From contig JAFWYM010000016.1 in the NCBI GenBank assembly GCA_017517705.1, positions 1-64,000 on the forward strand: a DNA stretch of 64,000 bases, written 5' to 3'. Within the stretch, counting starts at the first letter, position 1; every line of letters starts with the position of its first letter. Of this stretch, positions 1-7,171 are shown one piece after another. The stretch is from Alistipes sp. (GTDB lineage: Bacteria > Bacteroidota > Bacteroidia > Bacteroidales > Rikenellaceae). Made by a program: the position numbers and the translations under genes. The notes beneath the pieces were generated by a model. That model did no database searches and was not told where the DNA came from. It saw only the letters and a list, made by a program, of their open reading frames with translations.

Positions 1-292
1 CATCTTCTACATATTCGAAACAATGCATATCGATTATTCTTCCGTTGTCATCTTTCCAGACAGTATGGCTGTCGGTCGTATAGTCCATTATAACTTCTCT
101 GTATCCCTTCCCTGTAATCACGGATATGGTTATACAGTAGTCTTTCTTCTCTACGAACAGATCGATGTCGTTATGTGTTCTTGTTTCCCTGCCTATAAGT
201 GCATCGACACCCCAACCGCCGTCCAGAAACACCTTTACAGATGCTTCAGACAGCATTTCAAGAATCTCACATACATCAAAACAAGTTACCAT
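1..292 (-). CDS. Nucleotidyltransferase, lincosamide nucleotidyltransferase-like (3' part cut by window)
   Basis: The frame stays open from an ATG at 292 to the window edge, giving 97 codons of the N-terminal part. The protein reads VFLDGGWGVDALIGRETRTH followed by NDIDLFV. This is the GGWGVD...H.DIDL nucleotidyltransferase signature seen in LinA-type lincosamide nucleotidyltransferases and related antibiotic nucleotidyltransferases; the two Asp residues would bind metal. Inferred role: transfer of AMP to a small molecule, possibly a drug. It begins 27 nt after the GNAT gene and is probably co-transcribed with it. Codon use is AT-richer than in the genes beyond the tRNA, as expected for mobile-element cargo. 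The real substrate cannot be told from this fragment; a housekeeping or unknown nucleotidyltransferase is possible. Confidence 0.72.
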   Translation of the reverse strand, partial: MVTCFDVCEILEMLSEASVKVFLDGGWGVDALIGRETRTHNDIDLFVEKKDYCITISVITGKGYREVIMDYTTDSHTVWKDDNGRIIDMHCFEYVED

Positions 293-319
293 AAAATTCG
301 AATTTATGATGGTTCAGAG

Positions 320-856
320 TTATACCTCCTCTGCCTGCATAGGCTTGTATACCGTGTCTACCACTCTGCGCTGGCATTCGTCGGCATCGGAAAGAGGGTG
401 GGTACTGATAAGCATAAGGACACAGGAGGGGTCGAGGTGTGCGTCATTCAGGATTCTGGGATCCTCCAACTCAACATGAAAACCGTTACGCTCGTAGAAG
501 GCGATGCGTCGGCGTGTGATGTCATCAGTTGGAGGCTCCACTTCCCCGATTATCGGCAGATTGGTCTCTTCCCTCAGGAGTTTCAGCGTCAATGCGCCCA
601 AACCCTTGTTACGGTGGATGTCAAGCGTAGCCAAATACAGGAGATAACGACATATGCCTAATTCAAATACTACAGCCATACCGCAGAAGTCGTCATCTTC
701 AGTGATGGCATAAAAAGACATTTCCTGGCAGTGGTCTATCATCCACAGGAAACGTTCAGTGTCAGTTCTCTCCGCTTCGGGAAAAGCAGACTCGTAGAGC
801 TCTGGAACTTGCGCTATCAGCGGGTCTTTGCTTGACTGTATTTTTATCAGTTTCAT
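320..856 (-). CDS. GNAT family N-acetyltransferase
   Basis: A 178-aa protein with a GNAT fold. The acetyl-CoA-binding turn lies around residues 80-88 (HRNKGLGALTLKLL, a variant of the Q/RxxGxG/A loop), followed by the late FYERNGF motif near residues 123-129, which is typical of the family. It would transfer an acetyl group from acetyl-CoA to an amine; the acceptor is unknown. It lies upstream of the nucleotidyltransferase in the same direction and may share its transcript. A TATATTTG -7-type box on the minus strand at 879-886 fits a promoter with a short leader. With the nucleotidyltransferase it forms a small cargo module of an integrative element; an antibiotic-modifying role is possible but not shown. 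Confidence 0.85.
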   Translation of the reverse strand: MKLIKIQSSKDPLIAQVPELYESAFPEAERTDTERFLWMIDHCQEMSFYAITEDDDFCGMAVVFELGICRYLLYLATLDIHRNKGLGALTLKLLREETNLPIIGEVEPPTDDITRRRIAFYERNGFHVELEDPRILNDAHLDPSCVLMLISTHPLSDADECQRRVVDTVYKPMQAEEV

Positions 857-878
857 GCTAAATTCCGATTTATCGGTG

Positions 879-886
879 CAAATATA
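879..886 (-). promoter_or_regulatory. Putative -7 box for the GNAT gene
   Basis: The minus strand reads TATATTTG, matching the Bacteroidota -7 consensus TAnnTTTG. It lies 23 nt before the GNAT start codon. No TTTG -33 box sits at the usual 19-21 nt, so support is partial. Confidence 0.4.
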
Positions 887-996
887 ACAAATCTACAGCA
901 AATTCTAAATCTAATTCTTTTTTCATCGTTACTGTGTGTTACAAAAATAAAACTGTATTCTTGCTTGACACAGTTCATTTTACACTCTCCACTACA

Positions 997-1025
997 CAAA
1001 ATTAGCCGCCCCGTTTGGAGCGGCT
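997..1025 (-). terminator. Putative terminator after the integrase gene
   Basis: An AGCCGC...GCGGCT stem with a GTTT/AAAC loop region lies at 1004-1025. On the minus strand it is followed by TAATTTTG. It sits about 40 nt beyond the integrase stop codon and suits intrinsic termination of that transcript. Confidence 0.55.
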
Positions 1026-1062
1026 TTCGCGTTTGTTAGCGGTTATTAGGCGATCTGTGAAA

Positions 1063-2313
1063 CTATGAGATGTGGATTGCTATATTGCTCGTCTGGATAG
1101 AATAATCGCCACAAATGCGCGTTGCCAACTTACTCATGTCCTCGGCAAGTTTATCCTTAATGATCTTCGCATAAATCTGCGTGGTGCGAATATTTCTGTG
1201 ACCGAGCATCTTGGCTACAGACTCAATAGGTACACCGTTTGACAATGTAACAGTTGTAGCGAATGTATGTCGAGCCATGTGGAAGGTTAAGGTCTTATTG
1301 ATGCCGCAACGCACAGCCACCTCCTTCAAATAGAGGTTGCTACACGAGTTTGTCAATGTCGGAAGCAACTTGCCATTGAGTTCCTTCATGCCTTGATACT
1401 TTTTGATGATGAGCTGCGGAATCTCTAACAATGGTATATCAACCACCTCTGAGGTCTTCTGACGATGTGTTTTTAGCCAAACCTGCCCAGCTTCATCGGT
1501 AATAATATTTTCTTTTGTCAAGCCTGCAACATCACAATGTGCCAGACCAGTGAAACACGCAAATACAAAAACATCTCGCATCTTCTCAAGTCTGTCAAAT
1601 ATCATGTCTGTTTGGATAAGAGCAGCCAGCTCTGACTTGGTAAGAACATCGCGCTCAACGGGATCAAAATGAATCTTAACGGTTGAAAATGGATTCTTGC
1701 TAACCCAGCCATTATCTATGGCAACCCTGTATATCGTGCGTAGCTTTTGGCGAATCTTCATGGCGTGGTTATTTGCCATGTTATACTCTACGCGAAGATA
1801 GTTGTCAAAGTTGCTGAGGAATTTAGGCGTTACCTCCTCAAGCGAGATATCTTTAACGCCAAGTTGAGATGCGATGTAATCCTGGAGACGATTGCGCACC
1901 AATATATATTTGTCAAGTGTACGCTTGGAGGTCGTGATACCGACCATCTTTGAATACTCGACCAGCCACTGATCAAAGATCTCTACATAACCCCTGGGTT
2001 GAACCTGGTCTTTGCCTAAAAGAGCCTGCTTTAATCGTTCTGGTGTCACATTTATATTTTGCGCCTGCAGCTGAAGGAATTTGTTATAAGCCTTCGTGCG
2101 TATCTCCTCAAGAACGGCTGTTATGGCTTGATCCTCCCGCGTGTGTCCGATAGGCTTACCATCGCCCCATTTCTCTGGTAGGATATTTTGCTTCGTGCTA
2201 ATGTGGCAAGTCTGTTGCCCAATAGTAAGCTGCATTAAAATTGGCACTCTGCCAGACTTGTTTGGCTTGCCCTTGTGGGCAATCATCTTGATCTTTAACA
2301 TTTCAGTTCTCAT
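1063..2313 (-). CDS. Tyrosine recombinase/integrase, CTnDOT-like
   Basis: A 416-aa site-specific integrase of the Bacteroidota type. It has an N-terminal arm-binding domain (about 1-100), a SAM-like core-binding domain (about 107-205) and a catalytic domain (about 220-395). Visible catalytic residues are K286, H345 and R348 (HMAR), H372 (LGHRN) and nucleophile Y381. The place of the first conserved Arg holds Ala258 (FTGLAHCD). IntDOT of CTnDOT likewise lacks this Arg, so the change need not mean loss of activity. The gene points away from the neighbouring tRNA-Lys, and its upstream region carries phased 8-bp repeats that may be its arm sites. It would integrate and excise the element whose cargo lies at 1-856. 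Confidence 0.93.
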   Translation of the reverse strand: MRTEMLKIKMIAHKGKPNKSGRVPILMQLTIGQQTCHISTKQNILPEKWGDGKPIGHTREDQAITAVLEEIRTKAYNKFLQLQAQNINVTPERLKQALLGKDQVQPRGYVEIFDQWLVEYSKMVGITTSKRTLDKYILVRNRLQDYIASQLGVKDISLEEVTPKFLSNFDNYLRVEYNMANNHAMKIRQKLRTIYRVAIDNGWVSKNPFSTVKIHFDPVERDVLTKSELAALIQTDMIFDRLEKMRDVFVFACFTGLAHCDVAGLTKENIITDEAGQVWLKTHRQKTSEVVDIPLLEIPQLIIKKYQGMKELNGKLLPTLTNSCSNLYLKEVAVRCGINKTLTFHMARHTFATTVTLSNGVPIESVAKMLGHRNIRTTQIYAKIIKDKLAEDMSKLATRICGDYSIQTSNIAIHIS

Positions 2314-2389
2314 AGCTTCTAATCGTTTTTATAGTGTACTATTTATGTTGCAAAATTACGCTACTAAAAACGGCTGGAAGAATCTATAC

Positions 2390-2429
2390 ATAGACAACTT
2401 TTAGACAAACATAGACAATGTTTAGACAA
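2390..2429 (+). repeat. Cluster of four phased WTAGACAA repeats
   Basis: Octamers ATAGACAA or TTAGACAA start at 2390, 2401, 2411 and 2422. The 10-11 bp spacing places them on one face of the helix. They lie directly upstream of the integrase gene and resemble arm-type integrase sites or binding sites for a directionality factor or repressor. The sequence is seen; the function is inferred. Confidence 0.7.
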
Positions 2430-2617
2430 AGGTTGACATTGTGCAAATTCCTTTCAATGAGCCGTTTACGAGTGCAAACATAAGCTCACTATTCGGAAGT
2501 GTCAAGTTAATTCCAAACTATCTGCCAAGATTATCGCAGATTATTGAAAGTGTGGCGATGTTTTCCGAAACCTATGTCTAAGTTTTCGGTTATTGGTTTC
2601 AAATAGGTTTGTGAATT

Positions 2618-2659
2618 TTGTCTATTCTACATAGACAGAGGATGGACAAACATAGACAA
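2618..2659 (+). repeat. Second cluster of TAGACAA-type repeats
   Basis: Copies start at 2631 (ATAGACAG), 2642 (ATGGACAA) and 2652 (ATAGACAA), again 10-11 bp apart. An inverted copy, TTGTCTAT, lies at 2618-2625. Together with the cluster at 2390-2429 it flanks about 190 bp of AT-rich DNA between the integrase gene and the tRNA. This suits a recombination site with accessory protein binding. Confidence 0.65.
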
Positions 2660-2721
2660 AACAACCACGATACGCCACTGGTGCGCCCCAGGGCGGGTTG
2701 CTTAACTCATTGAGCAACAAC

Positions 2722-2750
2722 AAAAAAGCGAGAAACTTTCGTTTCTCGCT
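2722..2750 (-). terminator. Intrinsic terminator of tRNA-Lys
   Basis: A perfect 10-bp stem, AGCGAGAAAC with GTTTCTCGCT (2727-2736 and 2741-2750), has a 4-nt loop. On the minus strand it is followed by a run of six T. It starts 5 nt after the tRNA 3' end. Confidence 0.85.
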
Positions 2751-2754
2751 TCTG

Positions 2755-2827
2755 TACCCCCTCAGGGGCTCGAACCCTGGACCCCAACATTAAGAGTGTC
2801 GTGCTCTACCAACTGAGCTAAAGAGGC
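2755..2827 (-). tRNA. tRNA-Lys (anticodon CTT)
   Basis: A 73-nt cloverleaf can be folded: a 7-bp acceptor stem with several G-U pairs, D arm GCTC/GAGC, anticodon stem CGACA/TGTTG with loop CTCTTAA, and T arm CAGGG/CCCTG with TTCGAGC. The anticodon CTT lies at 2794-2792. CCA is not encoded. The 3' end faces the integrase gene, the usual arrangement when a tRNA 3' end is an integration site. Confidence 0.93.
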
Positions 2828-2987
2828 ATTTGCTAACCTTTCGATTGCGAGTGCAAAGATAAGGCACTTTTTTTAATCCACCAAACTTTTTGCAAAAAAA
2901 ATCTAACTTTTTTTTATTTATTTTTCTACCCCAAAGTTAACTATCTATAAATCACACTAAAACAGAGTTATAATTCGACGAGTAAAA

Positions 2988-4286
2988 TTATCTATTATCG
3001 TCCGAGTTCCACTCTCTACCGCCATCCATATAGAACACGGGGCGGTTGCCTGCGATGCGCTTAGCTGCAATATAGCTCTCGTAGAGGCATATACCATTAG
3101 CGCTATCGTCAGCAAGGAAGTAAGCAACAACCGAGGCATGGCGCTTAGAGGTATGTATCATCTGTTCCGTACGTGCGACATACTCATCACGCCAAGAGGG
3201 ATCGTTCGAGGGGTTACCTCCACGTTGGCGCGAGGAGCCCGCGCGAGAGGAATTAATAGGCGCTGTGAGAGCCACGAGGATGCCCATCTCGTCACAGAGT
3301 GTAAGCATCTCATCACTAACGCCACCGGCTGTAAAACGTATGGCACGATGACCTGCATCACACAAGGCTCGCAACTCATCAGTGGTTATCGTAGGTGCAA
3401 CATCGTACCACTCTACATTAACGACATCGCCATTTATAGCAAAGGCTCCATTGGCATACCTAAGCTCGCGCAAGGCCACAGCGAGGTCGAAGAACTCCAC
3501 ATCACGACCTGCTATGCGGTTTTTCAGTCGCAGACTAAGAAGCGTTGGCGACACACTACTCCAGAGCATACTATCACGCAACGTAGCACCAAAGCGCATA
3601 GTATCGACACCATACATCCCAAGCACAACATCGCGATGTCCCGCAGCGAGGCGTATGGTATCGTTAAGATAGAGCTCATAGTACAAGCACGATGACTTCT
3701 CGCCAAGAGTGGCGTTATGCATCACAACACTAAAGTCGACATTCACAACGCCTCCCACTCCCTTCGTTGCGCGCCAGTCCACATCGCGCACGCGCACGCG
3801 CGGTTGTGATATGATGTATACCTCGGGGTGGGGAGCAGCATGCTCGAAGCTCTCGATATGTGCAACGTCACTCGTAGGCAGCAGGCGAAGCTCTACGCGA
3901 TTCTTATCCTCACGCGATATCTTCGTGATGTCGAACTCCGCGGCTACAAAGCCATTTGACGAGCCACCGGCACGCTTGCCGTTGACAAATATCTCATAGG
4001 GGCAATGCACCCTCTCTATGCGCAAGTATATGCGGCGCTCAACCCACGAGAAGGGGTAGGTAAACTCTCCGCGTAGCACACCGTCGACCTCTGTCCACTC
4101 GACGATAGGTTGCATATATCGCTGCTTAGCCATCGAGCGCTTCGCGGCACTCTCGGCCGTAGCATAGGGCACAAGGCGCGTACGTGAGGGCTCAGCATCT
4201 GAAATGGGAGTCTGAGCATAGGTGGCACCGACACATAGGAGCATGACGATAGCCACAAGCGTATATCTAAGATTCACGTTCATCAC
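2988..4286 (-). CDS. Exported GH2-like protein, probably not a canonical active enzyme
   Basis: A 432-aa protein with a signal peptide (about 1-25, ending CVGATYAQ). A sugar-binding jelly roll as in GH2 beta-galactosidases lies at about 60-150, an immunoglobulin-like domain at about 155-285, and a partial TIM barrel follows. GH2 enzymes carry an Asn-Glu acid/base pair after the HPSV strand. Here the matching stretch reads HASVVAYFLADDSANG, so Asp-Asp replaces Asn-Glu, and the chain stops before the usual nucleophile region. Active GH2 enzymes are much longer. Likely a periplasmic or surface glycan-binding relative or a decayed enzyme; one of the Asp residues taking over catalysis cannot be excluded. 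Its start overlaps the OstA-like gene by 4 nt (ATGA), so it is the last gene of that operon. Confidence 0.75.
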   Translation of the reverse strand: MMNVNLRYTLVAIVMLLCVGATYAQTPISDAEPSRTRLVPYATAESAAKRSMAKQRYMQPIVEWTEVDGVLRGEFTYPFSWVERRIYLRIERVHCPYEIFVNGKRAGGSSNGFVAAEFDITKISREDKNRVELRLLPTSDVAHIESFEHAAPHPEVYIISQPRVRVRDVDWRATKGVGGVVNVDFSVVMHNATLGEKSSCLYYELYLNDTIRLAAGHRDVVLGMYGVDTMRFGATLRDSMLWSSVSPTLLSLRLKNRIAGRDVEFFDLAVALRELRYANGAFAINGDVVNVEWYDVAPTITTDELRALCDAGHRAIRFTAGGVSDEMLTLCDEMGILVALTAPINSSRAGSSRQRGGNPSNDPSWRDEYVARTEQMIHTSKRHASVVAYFLADDSANGICLYESYIAAKRIAGNRPVFYMDGGREWNSDDNR

Positions 4287-7168
4287 TTCTTATTACGTTT
4301 CTGATACGATGCTCGCGAGTTTCGCCACTCGATAATCTCGGGCGTGAGTTCATCGACACGATCCTCCCACATACGGTTCTCGACAAGGCGTCGGCGGTCG
4401 TAGTTGATACGCTCGGTGATACGGAAGCGCGGCTTCTGGCGTCGGGTAGCCTCCTCGCGTTGCGTGGAACGTATCGTGCGGTCGCACACGGAGTCACGTG
4501 TGGGACGACGATCGTAGTACCACTCGAAGTCCGGGAGCTTACGCATCTGTGTCTCGGGAACCATACCTATGGGATAGAGTATATACTCGGGATTCTGCTT
4601 ATATGCGATCTTGTCGATATTACCATCTATAAGGTAGAAGCTTATCGAGGCACTCTCGATATACATCATACCCGTAACCTCGGGGTCGTCCTCGCCCTGC
4701 ATATAATATATCGTCTGAGCATTGCCATTAACATCGTTGCGATATACCGTGCCATCCTCGAAGTACGCGATCATATCTTTACCCTTCACCTGGTTGTAGT
4801 ACGACGTGTCGATCTCCGTCCCCATTATCGGATCGCCCATAAAGTGAGCCTTCGACATCAGCTCGTTACGAGTATATATAGCCATCGAGTCGGATGTTAT
4901 CTGGTTGGTCTCCTGCCACAATACAGGCTCGATATAGAGGCGTATAATAGAGTCGGTATTCTTCAGCACGAGCGAGTCGCACACAATCTGCGAATCGCTG
5001 CGATACATCTTCACGTGGCGGTATGCCTTAATCATCTTATAGACACTATCCTCGGGGAAGGGTTGTTCAATGATGGTATCGCCAGCGAGGCTATCCGTGG
5101 CGAGCGAGTCCACAGCGAGGCTGTCGCTCGCCAATGTATCACGCTCGTCGCGTGGGCTGTCTATGGCGAGCGTGTCCTGCGCGAGGGTGTCGAGCGTATA
5201 ATCCTTGCCTTTATACTCCTTACCACGTCTTAAGGCGCGTGCCTTGGCCTTATCAATCCTACGGCGCTCGCGCTCCTCGGATTTCTGCTTCAGGCGCTCG
5301 AGGCGTGCAGCCTCCTCGTCAGCCAATCGCGAGCTCTTCTCGATACGTTTTGCCACGATCGAGTCTATCTTAATCTTAAATAACGAGTCGCGTATGTGCT
5401 GCACCGAGTCTAACTCAGCCTGCCTTATGGCATCGAGCGAGTCGCGCAGGGCACGCTCTACGCCACGTATCGAGTCACGCACACGGCGCTTCGCGAGCTT
5501 AGCGCGGTAGCGCAATTGCTTGGCTGTGGGTGCTGCAATGCTATCCATTGCGAGACTATCCATTGCGAGGCTATCCGTTGCAAGACTATCCGTTGCAAGA
5601 CTATCCATTGTGAGGCTATCCATTGAAAGGCTATCGGCAACTACAGTTTCGCTTACCACCTCGCCATCACTCTCACCCTCCGCGGGCTGTGTCATCTCGG
5701 GGTTCATCGGCTCGGGATCTGCCAGTGCCTCATTTTCTGCCATCAGGTCGCGGTTTGCACCTGCTGCGCCACGTCGTGGCGGCGTATCTGAGGATTGCTC
5801 CACAGGCTTGTTTGCCGGCTTCCCGCCCGAGCGTCCATTAGGTGCGCCCATAGGCCGCTCCTTAGACTTATTATCCCCGCCGGGACGCTCCATACGTCTA
5901 TCCTTAGCAGCCTCCGCACCCGGGAGCTCCATCTGATCACCACGCTCCTCCATGGTTAATGCACCAGCGCCCTCAAGTGTCGGTGCCTGCATATCGGTGG
6001 GCATCTCTATGGCTGCGGCACCGAGAGTATCGACCGCCTCCATCGACATAGTATCGCTTTCGACAGCTGTCGTATCACGCTCCGCAATTGCAGAGGCATC
6101 CATACCCATAGTGTCGCGCTCCGTAGCCAAAGAGTCGCGCTGCGGCGTCGCGGGTGGTGGCACAGGGATGGTATACATCCACAGCGTATCTGCCGAGAGA
6201 TACAACGAATCGGGTTGCTCGGGGTCGTAGTTTATCATCGAAGGGCGACGCGTAAAGAGAGCATTGCCTGGCTCATCCCACCATTCGCCATAGTCGGCAA
6301 AGCCCAGCACCTTCTGTGTGGTGTCGTCCATCTGTATGTTTTGGCGACCAATAATATGGCCCTCTGTACGGTAATACTCGATGGTGTCGCTCCATATCTC
6401 ACGCTCGGGAGATAGGATATAGGCATCGCGCGTTAGCTTGTGCAAATCGCGCGACTTGGTATATGTACCCTCGTTAGCAAAGAGATACTCCTCCTTATCG
6501 TTCCAGATGTTCGTATTGGTAAAGTAGCTGGCATCCTCCGTCTGCGTATTGAATATTACCGAGTCGCCCGTCATCAGGTATGTCTCGTCACGCATCTCGA
6601 CATTATCCACAGCTATAAGGTCGTGGGTATCGGTGTTATAGTAGCCTCGCTCCGCCTCCAAGAGGCTCTCGCCCTTCTCCACGTAGCAGCCACCGCGGAA
6701 GTGACCGATATTCTCGGCCGTATCGAAGGTGCAATGGTAGGTATACATCACCGCCTCACCGTCGACAACCTTTATAAGATCGGAATATATCGTCGCGGTG
6801 CTATTATCGCGATTATACTCTGCGCGGTCGCCGTAGGCATACGTATCGTTCTGGTTAATAAGCACATCACCGAAGCACTCGAAGCTCTGATTGGAGTATC
6901 GCACGGCGCTATCGGCAAGGATGACCGTGCCATTGTGGTGCGCAGCGAAGTTACCCACGAGAATGAATATCGTCGAGTCTCCCTTCTCAATAAGGTAGCT
7001 GTCGTCGGCAGTCATATCAACCATACGACGATCCGACGACTTCTGCGGTGCAAAGTAGCTGCTATCGTAGTCGACAAAGTGGTCATAGTCGCGACCGCTG
7101 GCAGCATAGTATAGAAGGCCAACGCAGAGTGTGAGTACAACGATGGGTGTTATTAACTTTCTCGACAT
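4283..7168 (-). CDS. OstA/LptA-like outer-membrane biogenesis protein
   Basis: A 961-aa protein with an N-terminal signal or anchor segment (about 7-23). OstA-like beta-jellyroll repeats cover about 50-330, with the recurring pattern GD-x-x-Y/F...A-x-Y-x-x-x-(T)A. This is the fold of LptA and the LptD N-domain, which carry lipopolysaccharide across the periplasm. A long low-complexity part (about 350-690) is rich in Asp, Ser, Leu, Glu and Arg and includes pentapeptide runs of the DSLAM/DSLAT type. A second OstA-like block follows (about 720-880). The large charged insert is unusual next to an ordinary LptA of under 200 aa. It lies 3 nt after the SurA-type gene, which supports a shared role in building the outer membrane. 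Confidence 0.82.
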   Translation of the reverse strand: MSRKLITPIVVLTLCVGLLYYAASGRDYDHFVDYDSSYFAPQKSSDRRMVDMTADDSYLIEKGDSTIFILVGNFAAHHNGTVILADSAVRYSNQSFECFGDVLINQNDTYAYGDRAEYNRDNSTATIYSDLIKVVDGEAVMYTYHCTFDTAENIGHFRGGCYVEKGESLLEAERGYYNTDTHDLIAVDNVEMRDETYLMTGDSVIFNTQTEDASYFTNTNIWNDKEEYLFANEGTYTKSRDLHKLTRDAYILSPEREIWSDTIEYYRTEGHIIGRQNIQMDDTTQKVLGFADYGEWWDEPGNALFTRRPSMINYDPEQPDSLYLSADTLWMYTIPVPPPATPQRDSLATERDTMGMDASAIAERDTTAVESDTMSMEAVDTLGAAAIEMPTDMQAPTLEGAGALTMEERGDQMELPGAEAAKDRRMERPGGDNKSKERPMGAPNGRSGGKPANKPVEQSSDTPPRRGAAGANRDLMAENEALADPEPMNPEMTQPAEGESDGEVVSETVVADSLSMDSLTMDSLATDSLATDSLAMDSLAMDSIAAPTAKQLRYRAKLAKRRVRDSIRGVERALRDSLDAIRQAELDSVQHIRDSLFKIKIDSIVAKRIEKSSRLADEEAARLERLKQKSEERERRRIDKAKARALRRGKEYKGKDYTLDTLAQDTLAIDSPRDERDTLASDSLAVDSLATDSLAGDTIIEQPFPEDSVYKMIKAYRHVKMYRSDSQIVCDSLVLKNTDSIIRLYIEPVLWQETNQITSDSMAIYTRNELMSKAHFMGDPIMGTEIDTSYYNQVKGKDMIAYFEDGTVYRNDVNGNAQTIYYMQGEDDPEVTGMMYIESASISFYLIDGNIDKIAYKQNPEYILYPIGMVPETQMRKLPDFEWYYDRRPTRDSVCDRTIRSTQREEATRRQKPRFRITERINYDRRRLVENRMWEDRVDELTPEIIEWRNSRASYQKRNKK
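5541..5635 (-). repeat. 15-bp tandem repeats inside the OstA-like gene
   Basis: About six imperfect 15-bp units beginning CTATCCATTG or CTATCCGTTG encode DSLAM/DSLAT pentapeptides. The unit is a multiple of three, so copy-number change would alter linker length without breaking the frame. Further related units lie near 5090-5190. Confidence 0.8.
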
Positions 7169-7171
7169 AGG

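Larger units (their letters stand above)
2314..2754. other. Gene-free stretch: integrase control region and probable element end
   Basis: I see no convincing gene in these 441 bp. The stretch holds the two phased TAGACAA clusters, an inverted repeat GTTGCT...AGCAAC at 2697-2718, and the tRNA terminator at 2722-2750. It probably includes the att junction of the integrative element. The exact core is not visible because the other end lies outside the window. Confidence 0.6.

Noticed and set aside
23..661. Plus-strand 212-codon frame at the window start
   Set aside because: It lies antisense to the GNAT and nucleotidyltransferase genes, which show clear family motifs on the minus strand.
2988..4286. 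GH2 gene broken by a frameshift
   Set aside because: The region after its stop codon (2828-2987) is AT-rich and shows no continuing barrel sequence in another frame, so the short form looks natural.
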